A DNA stretch of 64,000 nucleotides from the NCBI RefSeq assembly GCF_039535475.1, contig NZ_BAAAXG010000027.1, positions 142,001-206,000 of the forward strand. Direction: 5' to 3'. The stretch's first letter is position 1, and every line of letters starts with the position of its first letter. The translations under genes were made by a program, and so were the position numbers. Shown in pieces: positions 1-6,843 of the stretch. The notes below the pieces were generated by a model. The model searched no databases, was not told the origin of the DNA, and saw only the letters and a program-made list of their open reading frames with translations. This stretch comes from Streptomyces showdoensis (lineage in GTDB: Bacteria > Actinomycetota > Actinomycetes > Streptomycetales > Streptomycetaceae).

Positions 1-138
1 CGCGAGGGGAGAGTTCTCCGCGGGGTCCACCTGGACCTCCTCAGCCGTCGCTGCTGGGTCACGCGAGTGTGCAACAGGTCGGCGTCCGAGCAAGTCACGA
101 GGCTGAGACAGTTGATCGTCCAAGAACAGCTTAGGCAT
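1..138 (-). CDS. Hypothetical protein, N-terminal part, runs off the window
   Basis: An open frame reads leftward from an ATG at 138 and is still open at base 1 (46 codons). It encodes a polar, acidic N-terminus beginning MPKLFLDDQL. It lies 31 bases beyond the stop of the next minus-strand gene, so it could be the second gene of the same transcript, although a small hairpin (151-165) sits between them. The ribosome binding site is weak (GGGG). I do not recognise a family. The part outside the window would decide whether it is real. Confidence 0.45.
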   Translation of the reverse strand, partial: MPKLFLDDQLSQPRDLLGRRPVAHSRDPAATAEEVQVDPAENSPLA

Positions 139-150
139 GACCCCAGGTCA

Positions 151-165
151 GGGCGATATTCGCCC
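151..165 (-). terminator. Short hairpin between two minus-strand genes
   Basis: GGGCGA (151-156) and TCGCCC (160-165) form a perfect 6-bp stem around TAT, five bases past the stop of the gene ending at 170. There is no U-tract. It may be a weak terminator or an attenuator over the start of the next gene. Confidence 0.35.
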
Positions 166-169
166 GCGG

Positions 170-475
170 TCAGATCACTCCCATCGCGGGCTGTTCGGTG
201 GCGGAGTAACCGGACTGCCGGCCGCTGTAGTCGATGCGGGAGCCGGGGTAGATGGCGTCGAGGCGCACGATGTCGTCGATGCCGATGACGTACGGGGTGC
301 CGCCGGGCTTGGTGGTGTTGCGGACGGCGGGGCGCCCGACGTTGGGGACCGGCGGGGGCAGGCGCCGGATGTAGTCGGCGGGCATGTCGGTCCACTCGCG
401 CAGGTAGTCGGTGACCTGCTGCTCGCGGCTGTTGGACCAGGGGCGGCGGGCGTAGAAGGAGTCCTGTTCGAGCAT
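170..475 (-). CDS. Hypothetical protein, 101 aa
   Basis: The ATG at 475 follows a good ribosome binding site (GGGAGAA). The 101-residue product starts MLEQDSFYARRPW and is soluble, with an aromatic, charged N-terminal half and a C-terminal half holding GTPYVIGIDD. No signal peptide or membrane segment is visible. I do not recognise a family. It is divergent from the DUF5677-like gene at 581, across a 105-base gap that contains an inverted repeat, ATATC-CCGC-GATAT (524-537). Codon use looks genuinely coding. Confidence 0.7.
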   Translation of the reverse strand: MLEQDSFYARRPWSNSREQQVTDYLREWTDMPADYIRRLPPPVPNVGRPAVRNTTKPGGTPYVIGIDDIVRLDAIYPGSRIDYSGRQSGYSATEQPAMGVI

Positions 476-580
476 GGTGTTCTCCCGAGAGTCGTACGAT
501 TCCCCCAGTCTCCGCAGTGCCAGATATCCCGCGATATTGCTGCGGAAACAGCATGTGCGATCCTCCTCCGCCCCGGGATC

Positions 581-1354
581 ATGTGCGGCATGAACGAGGA
601 CGTCGAACAGGACAACCGGCTCGCGTACGCCGGACTCACCGCGCTCGCCGAGCTTATGGAGACCGTGGGGAGCAAGCTCAACCCCGACGAGGACAACCGC
701 CCCTACTACGTCGCATGGGGCCTCCTCGCGGCCATGCACCGCCAAGCCGCTGCTGTCGTATTGCTGCACGGGAAGGGCTTCGGCCACGAGGCCGCCCCCA
801 ACCGCCGCGCGCTCATAGAACACATGGCACAGATCCGTTGGCTCGCCGAAGACGGCGCGGACGCGGTCGACACCATGAACCTGGCCCTGAAGCACAGCCA
901 GAAAAAGCTCCGGGACGCCGCCGACCTCGCCGGCCTGCCGTACGACCCCACTATCCCCGACCTCGTCCAGGCCGCCGAGATCCCCTCCAACCCGGCCAAC
1001 CAGTTCATCAACCGGAACCCGCTCCTCAAGCGGCTCGGCGCCCCGCTGCTCGCCGCGTGGACCGGCGAGACCCAGCTCGCCCACCCGACGCTCACCGCCG
1101 CGCAGTGCTTCTTCGACGACACCGCCGACGACAAGGTGGTGCTCCACGGCGAACCGACCCTCCGCCACGGCGCGGCCAATCCCGCCGACCGCTCGCCCTA
1201 CATCGCCTTCGTCCTCATGTGGTCGGCGATGGACGCCTTCAACCACCTCATGAAGGGTCAGCCCTGGAGTGAGGAGCTCCGGCGCATCGCGACCGAGGGC
1301 GGGCTCGACGGGTCCCAGCCCCGGATCGACGCCGCCGAGGAAGCCACCGGGTAG
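581..1354 (+). CDS. DUF5677-like protein
   Basis: Product of 257 residues, or 254 from the second ATG at 590, which is equally plausible because neither has a strong ribosome binding site. It is helical, with a central AAMHRQAAAVVLLHGKGFG segment followed by PNRRALIEHMAQIRWL. This resembles DUF5677 proteins, in which a hydrophobic helix precedes an R-x-L-x-E type motif. The molecular function of that family is not established. It is convergent with the gene ending at 1356 (one base between stops). The family assignment is from pattern memory only. Confidence 0.6.
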   Translation: MCGMNEDVEQDNRLAYAGLTALAELMETVGSKLNPDEDNRPYYVAWGLLAAMHRQAAAVVLLHGKGFGHEAAPNRRALIEHMAQIRWLAEDGADAVDTMNLALKHSQKKLRDAADLAGLPYDPTIPDLVQAAEIPSNPANQFINRNPLLKRLGAPLLAAWTGETQLAHPTLTAAQCFFDDTADDKVVLHGEPTLRHGAANPADRSPYIAFVLMWSAMDAFNHLMKGQPWSEELRRIATEGGLDGSQPRIDAAEEATG

Positions 1355-1355
1355 G

Positions 1356-1685
1356 TCAACCCACCGGCTCGATCCACCCCGTCACCGTCGTGAACGGTGC
1401 CGAGGCCGGCAGCTCGATCACCTCACCGTGCAGAAAATCGGGGCGGATCGCGTCCGCCACCATGCGGCACAGCCCCAGGTCCGGCGACACGAGCGTCTTG
1501 CGGCCCTCGCCGCCCTTCTCCTGCATCAGCAGCAGTCCGTGGCTGCCGGGCACCGGCTCGACGCCGTACGCCGCGCACAACGCCGGGTAGCCCGGCCCCG
1601 GGTGTATCTCGCGCACGGACACGACCGCATACAGCACCATCACGCCGAATGCAACGAGCTCGCGCGGCGTCGGTTTCTTCGGCAC
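1356..1685 (-). CDS. Hypothetical protein, 109 aa
   Basis: The 109-residue product has a hydrophobic stretch near residues 10-24 (LVAFGVMVLYAVVSV) that could be a membrane anchor or signal anchor, followed by a soluble domain. Its stop abuts the convergent DUF5677-like gene. Upstream lies the hairpin that ends the HNH gene. No family is recognised; function unknown. Confidence 0.5.
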   Translation of the reverse strand: MPKKPTPRELVAFGVMVLYAVVSVREIHPGPGYPALCAAYGVEPVPGSHGLLLMQEKGGEGRKTLVSPDLGLCRMVADAIRPDFLHGEVIELPASAPFTTVTGWIEPVG

Positions 1686-1691
1686 GGGGCA

Positions 1692-1714
1692 GCCCCGCTC
1701 CGATCGAGCGGGGC
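1692..1714 (-). terminator. Hairpin after the HNH gene
   Basis: GCCCCGCTC (1692-1700) pairs perfectly with GAGCGGGGC (1706-1714) around a 5-base loop, just beyond the stop of the minus-strand gene at 1730. It is a GC-rich intrinsic-type terminator without a clear U-tract, as is common in Streptomyces. Confidence 0.6.
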
Positions 1715-1729
1715 GCGTTCTCCGACGTG

Positions 1730-2188
1730 TCAGGCAGCCGGCTCGTACGACAGCGTCACGTCGGGGCAGTCCGCGGCGTAGCGGAACAGGGCGGCCCGCT
1801 CAGCCTCGTCGACGCTGAGACCCCACCTCTTCTTCGTGACGACCCAACCGCCGAGGTACCGGCAGTGCACGGCCTCCATCGGCATACAGGTCGCGGGGTC
1901 CTGATCGGCCTTCTGGCGGTTCGAGCGTGCGCTGACTCCGACCAGCGTCACCTCGGATCCGAGGTCGTTGGCGTACCTGCGGCGGCGCTCGGTGCTCCAG
2001 CCGTAGCTGCCCGAGTCGTGCACCTCGGTCAGGGGCATCATGTGGTCGATGTCGACCCCGCTCGGGCCGTACACGAGGACGTCGTCGTAGTAGCTGTGCC
2101 ACACGCCGCCGGTCACCGGGAAAACGATCAGCCCAATGGTAGCGGCCAGATGATGGCGCCGGTTTCGGCGTTCGTCACTCGTACCCAT
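1730..2188 (-). CDS. HNH endonuclease (DUF1524/GmrSD C-terminal type), 5'-truncated
   Basis: The product carries the core of the secreted HNH family common in actinobacteria: VDIDHMMPLTE, then SGSYGW, RYANDLG, LVGVSARSNRQKADQDP, CRYLGGWV and TKKRWGLSVDEAE. The HNH fold is expected to cleave DNA. Full-length relatives are near 200 residues, with a signal peptide and a Cys-containing segment before the part kept here. The reading frame instead begins at an ATG (2188) 61 bases inside the upstream gene, and its first 20 or so residues look non-homologous. The likely reading is an N-terminally truncated remnant that might still be translated by coupling to the upstream gene. Confidence 0.6.
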   Translation of the reverse strand: MGTSDERRNRRHHLAATIGLIVFPVTGGVWHSYYDDVLVYGPSGVDIDHMMPLTEVHDSGSYGWSTERRRRYANDLGSEVTLVGVSARSNRQKADQDPATCMPMEAVHCRYLGGWVVTKKRWGLSVDEAERAALFRYAADCPDVTLSYEPAA

Positions 2189-2553
2189 TCCGTGCTTGGA
2201 ATCCGCCGCTCGACTACGTACCAGCGGTGGCTCTCCTGGTTCGTCTGCGTCAAGTACGCAGGATCCTCGGGTGTCCAGACGGGGATTCCCAGAGATCGGA
2301 ACGACTCAGGGGGGAGACACCTGTTCCCCCACGTGTGCCACCGATGGGCTTGCTGCTCCGGAAGCAGTAGCTCGAACCGGATCGTTCGCCCCACTTCGTG
2401 GTGCTGGGGAAGCGTGGAGGGATCCGGGGAGTCGGTGGTGTGCACGATCGCTGGCACGGTCCCGCCGTAATCCCAGGACGGATCGAGGTGACCATCCTTG
2501 AGGATCTGCTCCCAGTGCTCGGGCTTCGTGAAGTGGTACAGGGTTATCGCCAT
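2128..2553 (-). CDS. Putative ADP-ribosyltransferase-fold protein, 141 aa
   Basis: The N-terminus ITLYHFTKPEHWEQILKDG matches the opening strand-helix pattern (YHFT...h...Il.dG.l) of several small ADP-ribosyltransferase-like families found in toxins and phage defence. No later catalytic Glu can be pinned down, so activity is inference. The stop (2128) lies inside the 5' end of the HNH frame, so the two frames overlap by 61 bases. It is divergent from the nuclease-like gene at 2717. No strong ribosome binding site precedes the ATG at 2553. Confidence 0.5.
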   Translation of the reverse strand: MAITLYHFTKPEHWEQILKDGHLDPSWDYGGTVPAIVHTTDSPDPSTLPQHHEVGRTIRFELLLPEQQAHRWHTWGNRCLPPESFRSLGIPVWTPEDPAYLTQTNQESHRWYVVERRIPSTEWVRVTNAETGAIIWPLPLG

Positions 2554-2716
2554 GGTGGGACTCTACGGTTCGCTCGCGGGGATCGTGCGTGCTGCTGCTT
2601 GACGATCTGTTCCCTTGCAGGCTCGTGCAGACGTGGACGGCGTGAGCGGGCTGATGCCCCTCGACTGTCAGCACCCCTCGGTATGTTGATCCGAAGAGCA
2701 AGCGTTGGGAGGGGCA

Positions 2717-3553
2717 GTGGCGGAGCAGCCGATCAGGTCCGGCGCGTGGGTGCCAGCGGTACGCACGTATGACGAGATCATCAACGACAGCCAAGCGTCG
2801 GAGGAAGAGCGGCGGCGAGCAAAGGCGGATTCGCTGCTGGGGCACATGGCTGCTCTGCTCTTCCAGCGAGGGGAGCTGCCTCACGTCGAGCTGCTGCGGC
2901 AGGTCCGCAGTGCGGAGATCGAAGACGACTACGAGAACAGGAGCACCGATCTCTGGTTGGAGTTCGATCCGGGCGACTACGCCAGCCTTGCCGAGGATGC
3001 TCAGGAGGCGTTGCGCCAGGTGTTCGGCCGGGTCTCCGCGCGCCTTGATTACGGCGTGGACTGGATTGGCTTTCGCGAGACGATGCCACGTGTCGGGCCT
3101 GACTGGCGCGAGCGGTTGGAAGCGATGATGAGCGGCGATCGACCGACAAATCAGGCACGGCGGATGATGCCAGAGAAGCCTAAGTTCGTCGAGGATCGCC
3201 TGGCCTTCACGAACGCCGGCGAGCTGCGCGTGTACCGCGCGTTGAAGCGCATCCAGGAGAGCGAACTGCCTGCCGAGGAGACCATCTCCATCTTCCCATT
3301 GCCGTACGGAAGGATCTCCGGACACACGTGGGAGCCGGACCTGGTGGTCACGTACAGAGGCCGTGCAGGCGTTCTGGAGATTGATGGACCTCACCATCGC
3401 GTCCGCAGAGCTGTCGACACCTCGCGCGACCACCTTTTGAGGGACGCCGGCTTCGCCTTTGTAGACCGACTGCCGGTCGAGGTGGTCGATAACCCGAAGG
3501 AGCTGCTGGCGTCCCTCATGCGCTTCCTGAGGCGCCTGCGCGAATCAAGCTGA
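2717..3553 (+). CDS. PD-(D/E)XK (VSR/DUF559-like) nuclease-domain protein
   Basis: GTG 2717 is chosen because GGGAGGGG lies immediately upstream; an in-frame TTG at 2705 is possible. The N-terminal 170 residues are charged and helical, without a recognised domain. The C-terminal 100 residues read HTWEPDLVVTYRGRAGVLEIDGPHH and then DHLLRDAGFAFVDRL. This fits the D-x(n)-E-x-D core and following helix of VSR/DUF559-type PD-(D/E)XK proteins, so DNA cleavage is a reasonable guess. It stands among other nuclease genes and is convergent with the gene ending at 3596. Confidence 0.6.
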   Translation: MAEQPIRSGAWVPAVRTYDEIINDSQASEEERRRAKADSLLGHMAALLFQRGELPHVELLRQVRSAEIEDDYENRSTDLWLEFDPGDYASLAEDAQEALRQVFGRVSARLDYGVDWIGFRETMPRVGPDWRERLEAMMSGDRPTNQARRMMPEKPKFVEDRLAFTNAGELRVYRALKRIQESELPAEETISIFPLPYGRISGHTWEPDLVVTYRGRAGVLEIDGPHHRVRRAVDTSRDHLLRDAGFAFVDRLPVEVVDNPKELLASLMRFLRRLRESS

Positions 3554-3564
3554 CGGAGCGCGTT

Positions 3565-3600
3565 GATGACCGGTTCCGGCGATCCGAAGTGCCGGTCATC
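3565..3600. terminator. Hairpin between convergent genes
   Basis: GATGACCGG (3565-3573) pairs with CCGGTCATC (3592-3600), a perfect 9-bp stem with an 18-base loop. It lies just past the nuclease-like gene and overlaps the stop of the opposing gene, so it may serve both. Confidence 0.55.
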
Positions 3601-3964
3601 GGCTCCCGTCGGCTCGCAACCGGTCCCACAGATCGATCAACTGCTCCTGGCCCTCCGCGAGGAGTAGTGCCTCGCGGTCAAGGAGCTCCCTGGCCACCTC
3701 GATGTCGGTTGCCGCCCGCGCCACCACCATCCCGGCCGCCAGCAGCGCAAGTCCCTGCGTCAGGTGCTCCGGGTCCCCGGGCTCCTCCAGCGCCTCGACG
3801 AGGAGCTCGTCAGGGTCGCCTGCGTTCACGCATGTGTCGCAGAACTCGCCGTCGGCTCCGCACCGGCACAGCATCCGCCGAGTCCTCGCCCGCACCACCG
3901 CCAGCCCCCAGTGCTCACCGCGGAAACTCAGGTCCCGCTCATGCGCTGCTCGCCGAGCGATCAT
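3596..3964 (-). CDS. Hypothetical Cys-containing protein, 122 aa
   Basis: The product has an N-terminal basic stretch, then MLCRCGADGEFCDTCVNAG, whose four cysteines (C-x-C and C-x-x-C) could bind a metal. A long acidic, Leu/Ala-rich helical C-terminus follows. No family is recognised. The ATG at 3964 has no strong ribosome binding site, so the start is uncertain. It is co-directional with the DGQHR gene cluster on its right but separated from it by a terminator hairpin. Confidence 0.45.
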   Translation of the reverse strand: MIARRAAHERDLSFRGEHWGLAVVRARTRRMLCRCGADGEFCDTCVNAGDPDELLVEALEEPGDPEHLTQGLALLAAGMVVARAATDIEVARELLDREALLLAEGQEQLIDLWDRLRADGSR

Positions 3965-4032
3965 CGGCTTCGGCTACCGCGCGGTTACTATCCCCGCGCT
4001 TCACCGCCCCGCGCGGTCCTTGGAAAGCGCGA

Positions 4033-4054
4033 AGCCCCCTCTGGAGAGGGGGCT
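4033..4054 (-). terminator. Terminator after the DGQHR gene
   Basis: AGCCCCCTC (4033-4041) and GAGGGGGCT (4046-4054) form a perfect 9-bp stem with a TGGA loop, 23 bases past the stop of the minus-strand gene at 4077. Confidence 0.7.
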
Positions 4055-4076
4055 CGGTGAGACATAGGCGGGAAAC

Positions 4077-5327
4077 TTAGGCGGTCTCCTCCTTGAGAAT
4101 CGCGTCGTAGGCGGCGATGCGGTGCTGGCCGTCGGTGACGACGTGCTGGGCGGGGACCGTGGCGTCGCTGCCGATGACCTCCACGATCTTCGTCAGCAGC
4201 ACGTCCGCGGCGCCCTCCCATGCGGTACGGCCAGCCTCCAGCTTCCCCGTCTTGGGACTGATGAGAGTGCCCGCGAAGACCGTGTCCTCGTTCTCGATGT
4301 CCGCCGTCTTCTGGGTGCGGTCGAAGCTGACGATGTCGACGGCGCGGACAGCATCGGCGATGGCGACCTTGTGTTTCCCGTGCGCCTGGTACACCGCGAA
4401 GGCGATCGCGTACAGGACACCCGCGGAGGTCAGGTAGGTCGCCTCGCGCAGCTCCGGCACCGTCACGTCCCCCGAGACCACGTCCGCGTACCGGGTCAGC
4501 TCGCCGAGCGCCGTCCAGAACTCGCGGAGCTCGCCCCGCGCGGCCTCGGCGCCGTCGCCCTCGAAGCGGCTGTTGACGGCCTTGTCCATCGTCGCCGGCG
4601 ACCGGTAGCCGTTGCCGACCAGCAGCAGCCCGGAGACGTAGCGGATCGTCTTGAAGCTGAGCAGGTTCGGCGAGAGCTTGCCGGGGTTGTCCTTGGCGTA
4701 CTCGACACGGCCGGTCAGCAGCGGGATCGTGTCGAAGAGGTCGGACAGTTCGCGGTTGATCGGCTGGCGCCGGTCCATCGACTGCCCCAGCGATGCCGTC
4801 GGGGCCTTGACGTTGCGCTGGAGGTCGGCGAAGTCCTGCGCGCGGCCCTTCGGGTCGTCCTCGATGACGATGATCATCGGCTGCCCGGAGTTCTTGAGGC
4901 GCTGGATCAGCGGGTGGTCGTCGTCGCCGTCGTGGTCGTTGATCGTCTTGTCGTAGGCGCCGATGCGGTGCTGGCCGTCGCCGACGTCGAACTTCGCGCC
5001 GATGTCCACGCTCAGCACGCCGATCCGGGCGGCGTCGTGCTCCCCGCTGACGCCCGGTACGTCGAGGGCCTTGAACTCCGCTTCCTTCGAGGTCAGGTAC
5101 AGCACGACCGAGCCGAGGACGTACTTGTCGACCGTCTCCAGGTAGTGCGCGATCCCGTCGAGGTGCTTCTGGTCGCGCACGCGGTTGCCGTGCTCGGTGG
5201 TCGCCGCCGGGTTCCACGGCTTGGGCTTGGTCACCATCGACACGAGGTCCGGCGCGGACATCGCGGTCACCATCATCTGCCGGCCGCCCTGCTGGTACCC
5301 GATGACAGGGATCTGGATCTTGGGCAT
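4077..5327 (-). CDS. DGQHR-domain (DndB-like) protein with two DGQHR motifs
   Basis: The ATG at 5327 is fixed by a strong site (GGAGGAAA, 4 bases away). The 416-residue product has the DGQHR-domain hallmark FDVGDGQHRIGAYD near residue 116, plus VIEDDPKGRAQDFADLQRNVK and SLGQSMDRR segments of the family. DndB, the namesake, is the regulator of DNA phosphorothioation. No dndCDE genes are visible here, so this is an orphan relative with a possible role in defence. A second motif, VTDGQHRIAAYDAIL, forms the C-terminus near residue 397. At DNA level the two motifs are 31-base copies with one mismatch (4104-4134 and 4950-4980). The upstream gap has repeated TGCGTAG sites. Confidence 0.8.
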   Translation of the reverse strand: MPKIQIPVIGYQQGGRQMMVTAMSAPDLVSMVTKPKPWNPAATTEHGNRVRDQKHLDGIAHYLETVDKYVLGSVVLYLTSKEAEFKALDVPGVSGEHDAARIGVLSVDIGAKFDVGDGQHRIGAYDKTINDHDGDDDHPLIQRLKNSGQPMIIVIEDDPKGRAQDFADLQRNVKAPTASLGQSMDRRQPINRELSDLFDTIPLLTGRVEYAKDNPGKLSPNLLSFKTIRYVSGLLLVGNGYRSPATMDKAVNSRFEGDGAEAARGELREFWTALGELTRYADVVSGDVTVPELREATYLTSAGVLYAIAFAVYQAHGKHKVAIADAVRAVDIVSFDRTQKTADIENEDTVFAGTLISPKTGKLEAGRTAWEGAADVLLTKIVEVIGSDATVPAQHVVTDGQHRIAAYDAILKEETA

Positions 5328-5407
5328 GGATGTTTCCTCCCCTAAGCACGCTGACGCTGACCCCCTTGCAGGAGTCGACAGGTCGTCAGGAGCTGAGAGG
5401 GACGGTA

Positions 5408-5555
5408 CTACGCAAGGCTTGATGTCGCAATCGAGTAAGTGGGCGCCAAATGGTGCCAGTTCACGCGCAGCGTTCATCAAATCCTGCGTAGAAGAGTGGA
5501 GTTCTCGCGTTGCGACGCTTCGATCTCGCGTAGAGGTGCGCCGCGTGCTGCGTAG
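5408..5555 (-). promoter_or_regulatory. Repeated TGCGTAG sites upstream of the DGQHR gene
   Basis: The 270-base gap upstream of the DGQHR gene holds CTACGCA (5408-5414) and, inverted, TGCGTAG at 5485-5491 and 5549-5555, plus the near-match CGCGTAG at 5527-5533. Repeated 7-mers in both orientations suggest operator half-sites. No promoter can be assigned with confidence, and the rest of the gap has no gene. Confidence 0.35.
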
Positions 5556-5572
5556 CGCCCGACTGCGCAGAA

Positions 5573-5588
5573 GGCCCCCGAAGGGGCC
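5573..5588 (-). terminator. Terminator after the zinc finger/GIY-YIG gene
   Basis: GGCCCC-CGAA-GGGGCC (5573-5588) is a 6-bp stem with a tetraloop, nine bases past the stop of the minus-strand gene at 5597. Confidence 0.55.
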
Positions 5589-5596
5589 ACTGCCGC

Positions 5597-6769
5597 CTAC
5601 AGCTCGAACGTCAACTGCTCGGCCACCCGCGGGCTCTCGGTGTGAGCCGGCGGCCTCGGCGCCGGAATATCCGGCTGTTCGGCCTCCACGTCGTCGCGCG
5701 CGGCCTCCGCCTGCACCAGCTCCCACACCTCACTCGCCGAGATGAGCGACAGGGAGAACGTCTCGGTGGCCCCGTTCTGCGGAAGGTCGCCCTGAGCGAG
5801 GAACTGCGGCACGCTCCGATCCTCCCGCAGGATGTCCTCCACCCGCTGCTCGATCCGGTGCGCGTCGACCCCGGTGGGGAACGGCAGCGAGTACGCCATC
5901 GCCCAGCCCCGAGGGCGCATCACCGAGAACCGGCTCCGCTTCGCGCTCAGCGATGCGATCCCGTACTTCCCAGCCCCGAGCTTCTCGTTGACCATGACGT
6001 ACACCATCGCCGGGCCCGACCAGTCGAAGCCCTGCTTGTCGCAGAACTTACAGCCGTGACCCCGCATGACAGCCTTGTACTGCCGTCTCGAATCCCGGCC
6101 GCACTTGTGACACCGCATCAGCCACTGCGATTTGCGGTCCTGGAAGTCCTCCAGCGGCGTCGCCCCGCGCTCCTCCATCCGCTGCACCGCCACCTCCGGC
6201 GTGATCCGGGCGAGACCGGAGCAGTACGGGCAGCCGTTCCGGTCCGGGCGCTGACGCAGGTTTACGAGGATCGGCGTCACGTTCTCGCCGCACCGCAGGC
6301 ACGTGCACTCCCAGCTCATGCTTACCCGGGCCGGCGGGGGCGTGCGGGGCTCGAACCCGAACCGGCGGATCTCTTCGCAGAGCTCCTCCGGCGACCGCCG
6401 GCCCGAGCACCAGATGCAGCCTCCCCCTTTGGTGATGTTGTGGACCAGGACGTCGACCTCGTTGCCGCACGTGCCGCAGCGGCACCTCCACGGCGTCGCG
6501 GCGAGCCGGTGCGGCGGCTCCGTCGGCGTGAATCCTGCGTCCCGGACGATCTTCTCCCGCTTCACCGGATCAGCGAGGAAGAACGTGCACGACCAGCAGC
6601 CGTAGCCTTCAAGGACTCGCCTTAGGGGGCGCCTGCGGACCTGACCACACGTCATGCACCGCATCTTCCATAGCACGTTCTTGGCGCCGGGGAACTCCTC
6701 CTCGGGCTCCCATCGGTGCTCTCGCGCCGCGGCGACGGCTTGTTCTGCGGTGAAGAGTGGTCTGGGCAT
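5597..6769 (-). CDS. Tandem zinc-finger protein with GIY-YIG-like nuclease domain
   Basis: Four repeats of about 60 residues each carry two CxxC pairs: RCMTCGQ with GCWSC, RCGTCGN with GCIWC, CLRCGEN with GCPYC, and RCHKCGR with GCKFC. Each is a treble-clef-like zinc-binding unit likely to touch DNA. They are followed near residues 255-330 by MVYVMVNEKLGAGKYGIAS, then a conserved RF...RGWAMAYSLPF segment and HRIEQRVEDIL. That pattern fits a GIY-YIG nuclease fold with its Arg and Glu. A low-complexity tail follows. ATG 6769 is chosen because it starts the first conserved segment. There is no ribosome binding site, and a TATCCT element eight bases upstream suggests a leaderless transcript; GTG 6799 is an alternative. 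Confidence 0.7.
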   Translation of the reverse strand: MPRPLFTAEQAVAAAREHRWEPEEEFPGAKNVLWKMRCMTCGQVRRRPLRRVLEGYGCWSCTFFLADPVKREKIVRDAGFTPTEPPHRLAATPWRCRCGTCGNEVDVLVHNITKGGGCIWCSGRRSPEELCEEIRRFGFEPRTPPPARVSMSWECTCLRCGENVTPILVNLRQRPDRNGCPYCSGLARITPEVAVQRMEERGATPLEDFQDRKSQWLMRCHKCGRDSRRQYKAVMRGHGCKFCDKQGFDWSGPAMVYVMVNEKLGAGKYGIASLSAKRSRFSVMRPRGWAMAYSLPFPTGVDAHRIEQRVEDILREDRSVPQFLAQGDLPQNGATETFSLSLISASEVWELVQAEAARDDVEAEQPDIPAPRPPAHTESPRVAEQLTFEL

Positions 6770-6843
6770 GGGCGCGAGGATAGGCGGCACCACTGACACT
6801 GCCGCGAGTCGATGCCGCCAGCACGGGTTCGAGTGACGCCCCG

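Noticed and set aside
4077..5327. A complete dnd phosphorothioation locus
   Set aside because: Only a DndB-like gene is present; no dndA, dndC, dndD or dndE relatives are in the window.
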